Shown here one piece after another: positions 8,568 through 16,086 of a stretch of 64,000 bases of DNA (position 1 is the stretch's first letter; each line of letters begins with the position of its first letter). The stretch is from contig UEIF01000003.1 in NCBI GenBank assembly GCA_900468805.1, positions 1 to 64,000 of the forward strand, read 5' to 3'. Both the position numbers and the translations under genes were made by a program. This stretch comes from Hyphomicrobiales bacterium. GTDB taxonomy: Bacteria; Pseudomonadota; Alphaproteobacteria; Rhizobiales; Rhizobiaceae. The notes under the pieces were generated by a model. That model had not been told where the DNA came from. It ran no database searches and saw only the letters and a list, made by a program, of their open reading frames with translations.

Positions 8568-10391
8568 TTATTTGGCGGCCGCCAATACGTCCTCGTTGGC
8601 CGCATCGAATTGCAGCCGGGCGAGCTTCGCATAGATGCCGCCGTGGCGGATCAGGCTCTGGTGCGTGCCTTCCTCGACGACGCGGCCTTGGTCCATGACG
8701 AGAATGCGGTCAGCCTTCAACACTGTGGCGAGGCGATGGGCGATGACAAGCGTGGTGCGGCCCTGCATTAGCCCGTCCAGGGCCCTCTGGACCAGCGTTT
8801 CGCTCTCGGCATCAAGGGCCGATGTCGCCTCGTCCAGAAGCAGGATGGGTGCGTTCTTCAGGATTGCGCGGGCAATAGCGATGCGCTGGCGCTGGCCGCC
8901 GGACAGGGTAATGCCGCGTTCACCGACCTCAGTGTCGTAACCCTTTTCCAGCCTGTTAATGAATTCATCGGCCTGGGCCGCCATTGCGGCAGCGCGCACC
9001 TCGTCGCGCGTGGCGCCTTGAAAGCCGAAGGCGATATTATCGTGGATCGAAGCTGCGAAGATGGTGACATCCTGCGGCACGATGGCGATGCGCTGGCGCA
9101 ATGCGTCCGGATCTGCCTGGCGGGCGTCGATGCCATCGATCTTTACCCCACCCTGTTGCGGATCGTAGAAGCGCAACAGGAGAGAGAAGACGGTGCTTTT
9201 ACCGGCGCCGGATGCGCCGACGATCGCGACCGTTTCCCCCGGCTGCACTGTGAGATCAAGGCCATGCAGCGCCGATCTGCCGGGGCGGGACGGATAGGCG
9301 AAATGCACGCCATCGAATTCCACGCGCCCCTGGGCGGGCGAGGGGAGAGGCTGTGGGTTCGCGGGAGCGGCAATCGGCGAAACCTCGTCAAGAAGTTCTG
9401 TCAGCCGGTCGGCCGCGCCCGCCGCCTGCGAAAGCTCGCCCCAGACCTCCGACAATGCGCCGAGCGAGCCGGCTGCGATAACCGCATAGAGCAGGAACTG
9501 GCCGAGCGTGCCGGCCGAAAGCGTGCCGGCGAGCACGCTATGGGCTCCAAACCAGAGAACGGCGACCACGCTGCCGAAGATCAGGGTGATGGCAATGCCT
9601 GTCAGCAGGGCGCGGGAGGATACGGCGGAACGTGCCGCCTGATAGGCGGATTCGACTGCCGAGCCATAACGATCGGCGGCCGCGACCTCGGCGTTGAAGG
9701 CCTGTACAGTGCGGGTTGCGGCGATCGTCTCATTGGCGAAGGCAGAGGCTTCGGCCAGCGTATCCTGCGCCGCGCGGGAGCGCTTGCGCACCGATCGCCC
9801 GCCGGCGACCAGCGGAAAGACGATGACCGGGATCGCGATGATGACGAGGCTCGAGAGCTTCGGCGAGGTGATGATCATCATGCCGAGCGCACCGATGCAG
9901 AGGATCAGGTTGCGGAGCGCCACGGAAGCCGTGGCGCCGACGGCGGATTTGATCTGCGTCGTATCAGCCGTCAGCCGCGAGACGATCTCGCCCGACTGGT
10001 TGACGTCGAAGAACGAAGGTGAGAGCCGTGTGACATGCGCAAAGACATCGCGGCGGAGATCCGCAACGATGCGTTCGCCGATGGTAATGACGAAATAATA
10101 GCGAAGAGCGCTGGCGACGGCGAGTGCGATGGCCATCATCATCAGCATGGCAAAATAGCTGTTGATGAAGGTACCATCGGCCTGGGTAAAGCCGTGGTCG
10201 ATCATGCGGCGCACGGCAAGCGGTATGGCAAGCGATGTGACGGCGGCGAGCGCCAGCGAGATCAGAGCGCCCGCGACCAAGCCGCGATAACGTGCCACAT
10301 AGGGTGTCAGCCTGCCGAGCGGTCTTAGCGAACGCGACTTCTTCTCCCCAAGTTCTGCCTGCTCTGCCAAATCGTCTCCGATCGCCGTCAA
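8568..10391 (-). CDS. ABC transporter, fused permease and ATPase (MsbA-like exporter)
   Basis: A 607-residue half-transporter. Six transmembrane helices lie in residues ~30-320, followed by a nucleotide-binding domain with Walker A GASGAGKST (~395), Q-loop VPQDV, signature LSGGQRQRIAIARAI (~497), Walker B ILLLDEATSALD (~518) and switch His IAHR. It should work as a homodimeric exporter of lipids, polysaccharide precursors or drugs; the cargo is unknown. The reading frame starts at TTG (10391); no ATG occurs before the first membrane helix, so TTG is the likely start. It faces away from rpmE and shares its promoter region. Confidence 0.9.
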   Translation of the reverse strand: MTAIGDDLAEQAELGEKKSRSLRPLGRLTPYVARYRGLVAGALISLALAAVTSLAIPLAVRRMIDHGFTQADGTFINSYFAMLMMMAIALAVASALRYYFVITIGERIVADLRRDVFAHVTRLSPSFFDVNQSGEIVSRLTADTTQIKSAVGATASVALRNLILCIGALGMMIITSPKLSSLVIIAIPVIVFPLVAGGRSVRKRSRAAQDTLAEASAFANETIAATRTVQAFNAEVAAADRYGSAVESAYQAARSAVSSRALLTGIAITLIFGSVVAVLWFGAHSVLAGTLSAGTLGQFLLYAVIAAGSLGALSEVWGELSQAAGAADRLTELLDEVSPIAAPANPQPLPSPAQGRVEFDGVHFAYPSRPGRSALHGLDLTVQPGETVAIVGASGAGKSTVFSLLLRFYDPQQGGVKIDGIDARQADPDALRQRIAIVPQDVTIFAASIHDNIAFGFQGATRDEVRAAAMAAQADEFINRLEKGYDTEVGERGITLSGGQRQRIAIARAILKNAPILLLDEATSALDAESETLVQRALDGLMQGRTTLVIAHRLATVLKADRILVMDQGRVVEEGTHQSLIRHGGIYAKLARLQFDAANEDVLAAAK

Positions 10392-10418
10392 GACCGCGTA
10401 TTGCGGCTTCGTTGGCCC

Positions 10419-10447
10419 TTGTTATCCGGGCGCCCTTCATGTATAGG
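10419..10447 (+). promoter_or_regulatory. Candidate sigma-70 promoter of rpmE
   Basis: TTGTTA (10419-10424) and TATAGG (10442-10447), separated by 17 bp and pointing at rpmE. This implies a 5' leader of roughly 110 nt. Confidence 0.5.
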
Positions 10448-10453
10448 CACCGC

Positions 10454-10563
10454 ATCCTAATGGGAAGCCGTAGCCTTCACGACTGCGGCTTCATTTATTC
10501 AATCGGTTCTTTCCCCGCAACTGTCTGCGGCAAATTGAACCTCGGCATCGCAGGAAGATTGTC
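10454..10563 (+). promoter_or_regulatory. Structured 5' leader of rpmE
   Basis: Two hairpins occur in the presumed leader. GAAGCCG (10464-10470) pairs with CGGCTTC (10486-10492), followed by ATTTATT; CCGCA (10515-10519) pairs with TGCGG (10526-10530). Ribosomal protein leaders are often bound by their own product, so autogenous control is possible but not shown. Confidence 0.35.
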
Positions 10564-10785
10564 ATGAAGGAAGGCATCCATCCCGACTACCACGTCATCA
10601 AGGTAGTCATGACCGATGGCACCGAGTACGAAACCCGCTCGACCTGGGGTTCGGAAGGTGCTGTCATGAACCTCGAAATCGACTCCAAGTCGCATCCGGC
10701 CTGGACCGGCGGTAACCAGCAGCTGATGGACCGCGGCGGTCGTGTTTCGAAGTTCAACAAGCGTTTCGGCGGCCTCGGCCTCTAA
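10564..10785 (+). CDS. rpmE: 50S ribosomal protein L31
   Basis: 73 residues, starting [29 protein letters not shown]. This is the L31 form lacking the CxxC zinc-ribbon cysteines, the usual form in Rhizobiales. L31 sits at the central protuberance and bridges the large and small subunits. The conserved [30 protein letters not shown] tail region is intact (given here only as a landmark from SHPAW to GGLG). A ribosome site (GCAGGAAG) lies 6-7 nt before the ATG. An intrinsic terminator follows within 30 nt, so it is transcribed alone. Confidence 0.97.
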   Translation: MKEGIHPDYHVIKVVMTDGTEYETRSTWGSEGAVMNLEIDSKSHPAWTGGNQQLMDRGGRVSKFNKRFGGLGL

Positions 10786-10812
10786 TTCGTTTCCGGTTAC
10801 GCGGAACATTCA

Positions 10813-10844
10813 AAAGCCCGGTCTTGTGCCGGGCTTTCTGTTTT
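10813..10844 (+). terminator. Intrinsic terminator of rpmE
   Basis: AAAGCCCGG (10813-10821) pairs with CCGGGCTTT (10829-10837) around a 7-nt loop, followed by CTGTTTT. Confidence 0.85.
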
Positions 10845-10866
10845 GTGGGCCTATACCGGTGAGCAA

Positions 10867-10900
10867 ACAAAAAACCGGCCGCGTTGCCGCAGCCGGTTTT
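10867..10900 (-). terminator. Intrinsic terminator of rcdA
   Basis: AAAACCGGC (10871-10879) pairs with GCCGGTTTT (10892-10900). On the minus strand the stem runs into a T-rich tail (TTTTTTGTTTG), just past the rcdA stop at 10923. Confidence 0.8.
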
Positions 10901-10922
10901 CATAAAATTCTATGATGCCAGA

Positions 10923-11438
10923 TCAGTTGTTGCCGAAGGCCGTCTGCAGCAGGAAAAGCTGGGCCTGGACGCTGTTCTGGTTGTCGGGAACGATCGCAGC
11001 TTCCGACGGGCGATAGATTTCGCGGTCGAGCAGAGCGATGCGGTTCTGCAGGCGAAGCGAACGTTCAACGAGGTCGCGGAAAGATTCCGGCAGGTCACCC
11101 CAACCCGGTGCGTTGCGGTCAACGTTGAAGCCGTCGAGGCGAACCTTGTTCTTTTCCGTCAGAACCTGATCGCGGGACATTTCGCCATTGTTGACAGCGC
11201 GCTGCAGGAGCAGCCAGGATGCCATCTGCATGAGGCGCGTGGTCAGTCGCATCGATTCAGCAGCGTAAAGGACCGAGGCCATGCGCGGCAGCACCTTGGC
11301 AGCTGCGCGGCCCTGGCCGTCGAGGTAGGATGCGGTTTCTTCGACGAGCGACATGCCCTCAGCATACAGCGTCTTGAACTGCGAGGATGCGGCAGCGCGA
11401 CCCGCAAAACTGATCGTATTCAATCCAAGTTCCGACAT
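10923..11438 (-). CDS. rcdA: DUF1465 protein, RcdA family (regulator of CtrA degradation)
   Basis: 171 residues from MSELGLNTISFAGRAAASSQF. The family (PF07323) includes Caulobacter RcdA, a cytoplasmic adaptor that helps ClpXP find the master regulator CtrA at a defined time of the cell cycle. The predicted helical bundle (YAEGMSLVEETASYLDGQG, TTRLMQMASWLLLQRAVN) and the disordered C-terminal tail fit. An ATG 24 bp upstream (11462) is in frame; I prefer 11438 from the family's N-terminus. An exact TTAA-N7-TTAA box lies about 122-136 bp upstream, consistent with CtrA controlling its own degradation factor. It is followed by its own terminator and is monocistronic. Confidence 0.85.
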   Translation of the reverse strand: MSELGLNTISFAGRAAASSQFKTLYAEGMSLVEETASYLDGQGRAAAKVLPRMASVLYAAESMRLTTRLMQMASWLLLQRAVNNGEMSRDQVLTEKNKVRLDGFNVDRNAPGWGDLPESFRDLVERSLRLQNRIALLDREIYRPSEAAIVPDNQNSVQAQLFLLQTAFGNN

Positions 11439-11559
11439 CTCAAGAATCCCTGTTGCACGCATCTACTATCAGGTAACGCCGGTTTCCGTGGAAAAGTTTC
11501 CCAGGCCGGTCTTTATGATTTCAAGATGGTAGCTTTAACCTAAATGCGCAAGCCGTTTC

Positions 11560-11574
11560 TTAAGAAAAGGTTAA
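11560..11574 (-). promoter_or_regulatory. Exact CtrA-type box upstream of rcdA
   Basis: TTAA-GAAAAGG-TTAA matches the CtrA consensus TTAA-N7-TTAA exactly. The binding site is symmetric in its core, so orientation is assigned from rcdA, whose start lies 122 bp away. Confidence 0.65.
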
Positions 11575-11609
11575 TCTCCACAGTTTCGTGGAAAGGAGTA
11601 GGGCAGCGC

Positions 11610-11636
11610 AAAAAGAAGAGCCGCAAAAGCGGCTCT
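11610..11636 (-). terminator. Intrinsic terminator (candidate sRNA and/or DUF1192 gene)
   Basis: Eight-base arms AGAGCCGC (11617-11624) and GCGGCTCT (11629-11636) with a four-base loop, followed on the minus strand by TCTTTTTG. It lies ~175 nt beyond the DUF1192 stop, rather far for a simple 3' end of that gene. Confidence 0.8.
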
Positions 11637-11712
11637 CAAGGTAAAACAGGGAGAAAAATCAGACCAATTCACCGCTTGGAAAACTGTCTGAGGTCCAGAA
11701 AGATCTGAACGG
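11610..11712 (-). ncRNA. Candidate ~100-nt small RNA between rcdA and the DUF1192 gene
   Basis: No plausible protein gene lies in the ~370 bp between rcdA and the DUF1192 gene. Read on the minus strand there is a compact structured element. A stem of TCAGAC (11686-11691 on the map) with GTCTGA (11659-11664) is extended inside by CCAA/TTGG. It is followed by a textbook terminator, AGAGCCGC-TTTT-GCGGCTCT, with the run TCTTTTT (ending near 11610). An exact TTAA-N7-TTAA box lies just upstream, with possible -10 elements TATAAG (11730-11725) or ATACCG (11715-11710). The 5' end is therefore uncertain, between about 11703 and 11718. The hairpin could instead only end the DUF1192 transcript. Size and setting recall rhizobial cell-cycle sRNAs such as EcpR1, but identity is not shown. 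Confidence 0.55.
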
Positions 11713-11734
11713 TATGAGTAATATCTTATAAAGC

Positions 11735-11749
11735 TTAATTTTTTATTAA
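11735..11749 (-). promoter_or_regulatory. Second exact CtrA-type box, upstream of the candidate sRNA
   Basis: TTAA-TTTTTTA-TTAA, an exact consensus match. It lies in an AT-rich stretch, which raises the chance of random occurrence. Its position where a -35 element would be expected for the minus-strand sRNA is what CtrA-activated promoters show. Confidence 0.55.
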
Positions 11750-11811
11750 TATCGTCCCAATTTAAGACTTACCGAAAGTAATTTCGAAGCAATAGTTGCA
11801 TGTCCACAGTC

Positions 11812-12003
11812 TTATGATCGGAAAAGGCCTTCGGCGGCAATCCGGCCGGACGCCTTCTTGGCGGCCTCGGCTTCAAGCCGCGCGATCTCGGTTTTCAAGA
11901 GTTCCACGCGCGCCTTCAACTCGTCCACCGAGAGCATGGAGAGATCGGAGCCGATCTCGTGTGCGATCTTCTTCTGCGGTCTGTCGTCGTCCATGAAGCT
12001 CAT
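11812..12003 (-). CDS. DUF1192 family protein
   Basis: 63 residues: MSFMDDDRPQKKIAHEIG, then SDLSMLSVDELKARVELLKTEIARLEAEAAKK. The N-terminal patch and the short coiled coil (residues ~22-52, regular Leu/Ile heptads) define DUF1192, a small cytoplasmic alphaproteobacterial family of unknown function. The start at 12003 is fixed by a strong ribosome site (AAAGGAGGAGCGACG) directly upstream; a longer frame up to 12066 is not credible. It could act as a dimer or as a partner for a larger coiled-coil protein. No operon partner is visible; a RIME-like repeat lies upstream and the candidate sRNA downstream. Confidence 0.83.
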   Translation of the reverse strand: MSFMDDDRPQKKIAHEIGSDLSMLSVDELKARVELLKTEIARLEAEAAKKASGRIAAEGLFRS

Positions 12004-12066
12004 CGTCGCTCCTCCTTTAAACCGTGTTGCGATCTCCAGGATTCGCTTCCACGCTTTCTGTTTCAA

Positions 12067-12114
12067 GCATGTCGCTATCGCAAAACCGCTGCACAGTTTT
12101 GCGCGACACGCTTC
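12067..12114. repeat. RIME-like palindromic element (fragment)
   Basis: Imperfect palindrome: GCATGTCGCTATCGCAAAAC, then CGCTGCACA, then GTTTTGCGCGACACGCTT. It shares the module CGCAAAACCGCTGC with the second palindrome of the 97-bp RIME copies near 38 kb. It lies between the MFS stop (12121) and the DUF1192 start, as expected for an intergenic mosaic repeat. Confidence 0.65.
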
Positions 12115-12120
12115 AGTTCG

Positions 12121-13401
12121 TCAGCCGAACTTTACAGCAGGATCGCCGCTTTCGGGAGGCTTGTTGGAGCCGCGATCGGCAAGCGACATGCTTTGTGGCG
12201 TGAGCGTGGGAGATGTTGCTGTCGGGATCGTTGTATAGGCGTCGCGGTCGCTCGCCGGAATGGCTGCGCGAATGCGGCTTCTGATGATGGCGTAGGCGGT
12301 GATCAGAAGGTGGGCGAGCGCCGTTACCAGGAAGAGCGCATGCGGGCTGATGATGGACATGACCGGGCCGCCGATCGTCGGGCCGATGACGGTGCCGATG
12401 CCGTAAAGCAGCAGCAAGCCGCCCGAGACCTTCACGAAATCCTCCGATGAGGCAAAGTCGTTCGCGTGGGCAACCGCGATTGGATAGAGCGTGTTGGCGA
12501 CTGCGCCGTAGAGAATGACGAGGCCGATCAGAAAAGCGGGGGAGGAAGGGTGCAGCAGGAAGATCAGCAGGCCGGCAAGGGCTGCGATGGCCGACATGGC
12601 GGCCAGCACGTAACGGCGGTCGATGCGGTCGGAGAGGCGCCCGGCCGGAAGCTGCATTATGGCGCCGGCAAAGATGGTGGCACTCATCATCACCGCAATC
12701 GAGGTATCGGAGAGGCCGGCACCCGCGCCGAAGACGGCGCCGAGCGTACCATAGGCGCCGTTGGCGATGCCGACGAGCAGGATGCCAAGGCAGGAGACGG
12801 GCGAATTGCGATAGAGCGCCGGCAGGTCGAGTTTCACTGCCTTCAGCGGCTGTGGCGAAGCGGCGGTCGAAAGCGTCGTCGGCAGCATGGCGATGCAGTA
12901 GAAAATGCCGCAGATCATGAAGAGTACCGGCGTGCGCACGTCTTCCAGCGGGATCATCAACTGACCGCCCACGACGCCGAGCAGGGTGATGCCGATATAG
13001 AGCGAGAAGATCGCGCCGCGGCTTTCATTGCTCGCCCGCTCGTTCAGCCAGCTTTCGATGATCATCGAGGTGCCGGCGGTTGAGAAGCCGGTGACGGCGC
13101 GCAGAATAACCCACCAGACCGGATCGATGACTATGCCACTCACCAGCGCTATGATGGCGATAATGGCGATGAAGCCGGAGAAGGCGCGGACATGGCCGAC
13201 ACGGCGCACCATCTTCGGGGCGACAAGGCAGCCGATGACAAAGCCCGCTGCCCATGACGTTCCGAGCAGGCCGAGCGTGGTCGTTGCATAGCCTTCGAGA
13301 TTTCCGCGTACGGGAAGCAGAATGCCCTGCAATCCATTGCCCATGAAGAGGAAGAGCGTGCCAAAGAGCAGCGCAGCGACGGACAGCAGATTTCTTGTCA
13401 T
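12121..13401 (-). CDS. MFS transporter
   Basis: 426 residues from MTRNLLSVAALLFGTLFLFMG, with twelve predicted transmembrane helices and the MFS loop motif after helix 2 in the form GCLVAPKMVRRVGHVRAF. The second half repeats the pattern with PAGRLSDRIDRRYVL. It resembles the YcaD-like group of drug/sugar transporters; the substrate is unknown. The start at 13401 (with GGGGA upstream) is preferred: the frame is open to 13740, but that stretch would be hydrophilic and unlike the family. The C-terminal ~45 residues are polar and Thr/Pro/Ser-rich. Confidence 0.88.
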   Translation of the reverse strand: MTRNLLSVAALLFGTLFLFMGNGLQGILLPVRGNLEGYATTTLGLLGTSWAAGFVIGCLVAPKMVRRVGHVRAFSGFIAIIAIIALVSGIVIDPVWWVILRAVTGFSTAGTSMIIESWLNERASNESRGAIFSLYIGITLLGVVGGQLMIPLEDVRTPVLFMICGIFYCIAMLPTTLSTAASPQPLKAVKLDLPALYRNSPVSCLGILLVGIANGAYGTLGAVFGAGAGLSDTSIAVMMSATIFAGAIMQLPAGRLSDRIDRRYVLAAMSAIAALAGLLIFLLHPSSPAFLIGLVILYGAVANTLYPIAVAHANDFASSEDFVKVSGGLLLLYGIGTVIGPTIGGPVMSIISPHALFLVTALAHLLITAYAIIRSRIRAAIPASDRDAYTTIPTATSPTLTPQSMSLADRGSNKPPESGDPAVKFG

Positions 13402-13575
13402 ATCCCCAGACTCGGCGTGTTCGCTTTGAAAAGGACATAAGGCGAGACCTGTATCCGCCCAGTCCATAAGAATGTTGATTGTGCCCCGGAATGCCTTTAC
13501 GGCGTGTAGATATTCTCTGTTCGCGTGAAAAAATGTCCGTCCTGTGACATTCTGATAGATGGAAAAAATAAAGCC

Positions 13576-13743
13576 ATGACAAAGCTGATAGCTTTGCTGC
13601 TCATCCTTGCCATGGCAATCCAGATCATCAAGCCGCTCGGCTATCCGGGGCTGCGCCGCCGGATGGATTTCTGGAAGATCGCACTGATTGCCTTTGCCAT
13701 CTGGGCGGTGGCACTGCTGGCGCGCGACTTCCTGGTGCAATAG
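13576..13743 (+). CDS. Small membrane protein of unknown function
   Basis: 55 residues from MTKLIALLLILAMAIQIIKPLG. It has two hydrophobic segments (about residues 3-18 and 33-52) joined by a basic loop GLRRRMDFWK; both ends probably face the same side. An in-frame ATG at 13525 would add a Cys-containing 17-residue stretch (KKCPSCDILIDG); the ribosome context favours neither clearly. I do not recognise the family by name. It stops 6 bp from the convergent phzF stop and faces away from the MFS gene. Confidence 0.65.
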   Translation: MTKLIALLLILAMAIQIIKPLGYPGLRRRMDFWKIALIAFAIWAVALLARDFLVQ

Positions 13744-13749
13744 GCAGGT

Positions 13750-14670
13750 TCAGTCCCGCAGGATGATCTCGCCTTTCATGACAGGCACACAGCTTCCGGA
13801 GATCGTCACGTCGGTGACGGTTCCGGCTCTCTTGACGACATCAAGTTCGATGATGCTGCGCCGGCCAATTTCGACGCCCTGTTCGATCGTTACGTGCTGG
13901 CTGATGTCAGCTTCCGGCAGCAACGAGACGAGATAGGCGGAAAGGGCTGCCGATGCGCTGCCGGTCGCCGGGTCTTCGATGACGTTGTCCAGCGGCGCGA
14001 ACATGCGGGCGCGGATCTTCCAAGGTGTCACGGCCGAGCGAACATAAAGGAACAGGGAGAAATCATGGCTGCCGGTTATAGACTTGGCCGCAGTCTGGAA
14101 GCCGTTGATATTAGGGCTAGCCGCAGCCAGAGCCTCAAGGCTCTCGAGTTCGGCAACGGCAAATTTCAGGCCGACCGAAACGAAGACCGGGACATGCGTG
14201 TTCTTGCGGATTGACGCCGGATCGATAGAGACGCAGCCAGCGATGACCGCATCGGGTATCGTGTCTTCTATTTCAAGCGGTCGTGGAGCGCGGATCGTCG
14301 CTGTGGTGACCCGGCCTTCGCGGCGCTTCAGGCCGACTTCTACCAGACCGGCCTTCTCCTCGAACCGCAGCGTATCGCCGATGGGGCGGCCGAAGATTTC
14401 GCTCTGCTGGCCCAGTACATAGGCGGTGCCGACATTGGGATGACCGGCGAAGGGTATCTCCATCGTCGGCGTGAAGATGCGCACCCTTGCCGTGTTTTCG
14501 GGGCTCTCCGGCGGCAGCACGAAGGTGACTTCGGAATAGCCGAATTCGGCAGCGATCTTCTGCATTGCCGCGTCGCTCAGCCCCCTTGCATCTGCCATGA
14601 CCGCGAGCGGGTTGCCCTCGAAGCGGGTGGAAGTGAAAACGTCGACAGTGGTGTAGGACAGGCTGTTCAT
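13750..14670 (-). CDS. PhzF family isomerase/epimerase-like protein
   Basis: 306 residues. The N-terminus TTVDVFTSTRFEGNPLAVMADARGL contains the conserved F-x-GNP of the PhzF fold. Also typical are the catalytic-Glu region (AAEFGYSEVTFVLPP, Glu near residue 47), the GHPNVGTAYVL motif, and the second-lobe DPATGSASAALSAYL. PhzF makes phenazines in pseudomonads, but most homologues have unknown substrates and no phenazine genes are here. Two similar alpha/beta lobes and normal length suggest an intact enzyme. It is transcribed alone. Confidence 0.9.
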   Translation of the reverse strand: MNSLSYTTVDVFTSTRFEGNPLAVMADARGLSDAAMQKIAAEFGYSEVTFVLPPESPENTARVRIFTPTMEIPFAGHPNVGTAYVLGQQSEIFGRPIGDTLRFEEKAGLVEVGLKRREGRVTTATIRAPRPLEIEDTIPDAVIAGCVSIDPASIRKNTHVPVFVSVGLKFAVAELESLEALAAASPNINGFQTAAKSITGSHDFSLFLYVRSAVTPWKIRARMFAPLDNVIEDPATGSASAALSAYLVSLLPEADISQHVTIEQGVEIGRRSIIELDVVKRAGTVTDVTISGSCVPVMKGEIILRD

Positions 14671-14769
14671 GGCGGCTCCGATGGTTGGGCGCCATGATTA
14701 GCGAGGCCAGCGGTTGCGGCGAAGGATTATCTTGTCGCCATGACAAATCGCCATCGCGATATGCAGGCA

Positions 14770-14804
14770 CAAATAAAACAGGCGGCGAAGGTGTTCGCCG
14801 CCTG
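14770..14804 (-). terminator. Intrinsic terminator of fbaB
   Basis: CAGGCGGCGAA (14779-14789) pairs with TTCGCCGCCTG (14794-14804) around GGTG. On the minus strand the stem is followed by TTTTATTTG, 25 nt past the fbaB stop. Confidence 0.85.
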
Positions 14805-14829
14805 CATCATTCTCTCAAGCTTCAGAAGC

Positions 14830-15855
14830 TCATGCGGCCTTTTCGAGCTCGGCCTTCCAATTGCCCTTGGCGGCGAGGCTGTTCATTTCGGCGCGGTGCG
14901 TGAGTTCGCGCTGGCCGGCAGCGACATTTTCCGGCTTGCCGTTCCAGGCCTTGAGCGCGCTGTCCTGCAGGGCCCGGCCGTAGGAGAAAGTGACGAACCA
15001 AGGCAGCTCATAGCCGGAATTGATCGCCGAGAGATGGGCGGTCGCTTCTTCCGTGGTCTGGCCGCCGGAGAGGAAGGCGATGCCCGGAACGGCCGATGGG
15101 ACCGTGCGCTTCAGCACCTGAACTGTACGTTCTGCGACTTCGGCGACCGAGGCCTTGCGGGCATTCTTGCCGTCGATGACCATGTTCGGCTTCAGGATCA
15201 TGCCTTCGAGGCTGACGCGGGCATCGGACAGTTCCTCGAACACGATGCGCAGCGTGGATTCGGTCACTTCGGCGCAGCGGTCGATATTGTGGTCACCCGG
15301 CTTGCCGTCCATCAGGCATTCCGGCTCGACGATCGGCACGATCCCGGCCTCCTGGCAGAGGGCTGCATAGCGGGCGAGCGCCTGAGCGTTGGCGCGGACG
15401 GAACCGCGGGTCGGCAGGGTCTGGGAGATGGCGATGACGCCGCGCCACTTGGCGAAGCGGGCACCGGCGTCATAATATTTAGCCAGACGTTCTGCGAGGC
15501 CATCGAGGCCTTCGGTGACCGTTTCACCCGGATATTTCGCCATCGGCTTGGCGCCAGTATCGACCTTGATGCCTGGAATGCCGTCGGCGGCTTTGATGAT
15601 GTCGACGAAGGGCGTGCCGTCGGCAGCCTTCTGGAAAAGGGTTTCCTCATAGAGAATGACGCCGGAGATATATTTCTTCATCGCTTCGTCGGAGCGGAAG
15701 AGCATCTCGCGATAGTCGCGCCGGCTGGTTTCGGTCGATTCAAGATTGATCGCGTCGAAACGCTTCTTGATGGTGGCGGTCGATTCATCGGCTGCAAGCA
15801 GGCCCCGACCACCGGCAACCATCTTCACTGCAATGTCTTCCAGTCGTTCGCTCAT
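14830..15855 (-). CDS. fbaB: Fructose-bisphosphate aldolase, class I
   Basis: 341 residues, the length of class I aldolases. It starts MSERLEDIAVKMVAGGRGLLAADEST, where GxGLLAADEST is the family signature. The Schiff-base lysine lies in GMILKPNMV (near residue 218), and LSGGQTTEEAT is near residue 263. It cleaves fructose-1,6-bisphosphate to dihydroxyacetone phosphate and glyceraldehyde-3-phosphate, working in gluconeogenesis as well as glycolysis. It lies downstream of pgk on the same strand, separated by 231 bp holding a 27-bp perfect palindrome, so it is likely transcribed and controlled separately. It ends in a strong terminator. Confidence 0.95.
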   Translation of the reverse strand: MSERLEDIAVKMVAGGRGLLAADESTATIKKRFDAINLESTETSRRDYREMLFRSDEAMKKYISGVILYEETLFQKAADGTPFVDIIKAADGIPGIKVDTGAKPMAKYPGETVTEGLDGLAERLAKYYDAGARFAKWRGVIAISQTLPTRGSVRANAQALARYAALCQEAGIVPIVEPECLMDGKPGDHNIDRCAEVTESTLRIVFEELSDARVSLEGMILKPNMVIDGKNARKASVAEVAERTVQVLKRTVPSAVPGIAFLSGGQTTEEATAHLSAINSGYELPWFVTFSYGRALQDSALKAWNGKPENVAAGQRELTHRAEMNSLAAKGNWKAELEKAA

Positions 15856-15950
15856 CTTGTTCTCTCCACAATGAAACCCGGTAGAATTGATAATATAGAA
15901 CCCGGATAACAGAAGTTTATAGGGAGAAAAAAGGGAGCGCTAAGTCGTTG

Positions 15951-15977
15951 AAACGATTGAAATGATTTCAATCGTTT
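15951..15977. promoter_or_regulatory. 27-bp perfect palindrome upstream of fbaB, candidate operator
   Basis: Arm AAACGATTGAAAT (15951-15963), a single G, and arm ATTTCAATCGTTT (15965-15977) are perfectly complementary. It lies 96-122 bp upstream of the fbaB start. Within it, TTCAATCGTTTGAA is a near-palindrome with a central CG, the layout of LacI/GalR-type operators. No T-run follows on the strand that would be needed to end pgk transcription, so a terminator is unlikely. Confidence 0.6.
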
Positions 15978-16086
15978 GAAAGTTCGGGAATTTTTTCTTT
16001 TCTTGAGCAAAAGACCGCAGAAGCGTGCGCTTCCACGGTCTATCCTGCTGGAATATCTGTCGAATCGGCTTATCGATTAGCGCCGG

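Noticed and set aside
13402..13740. N-terminal extension of the MFS transporter up to 13740
   Set aside because: Hydrophilic, unlike MFS N-termini, and overlaps the small membrane protein gene; the start at 13401 gives a normal MFS.
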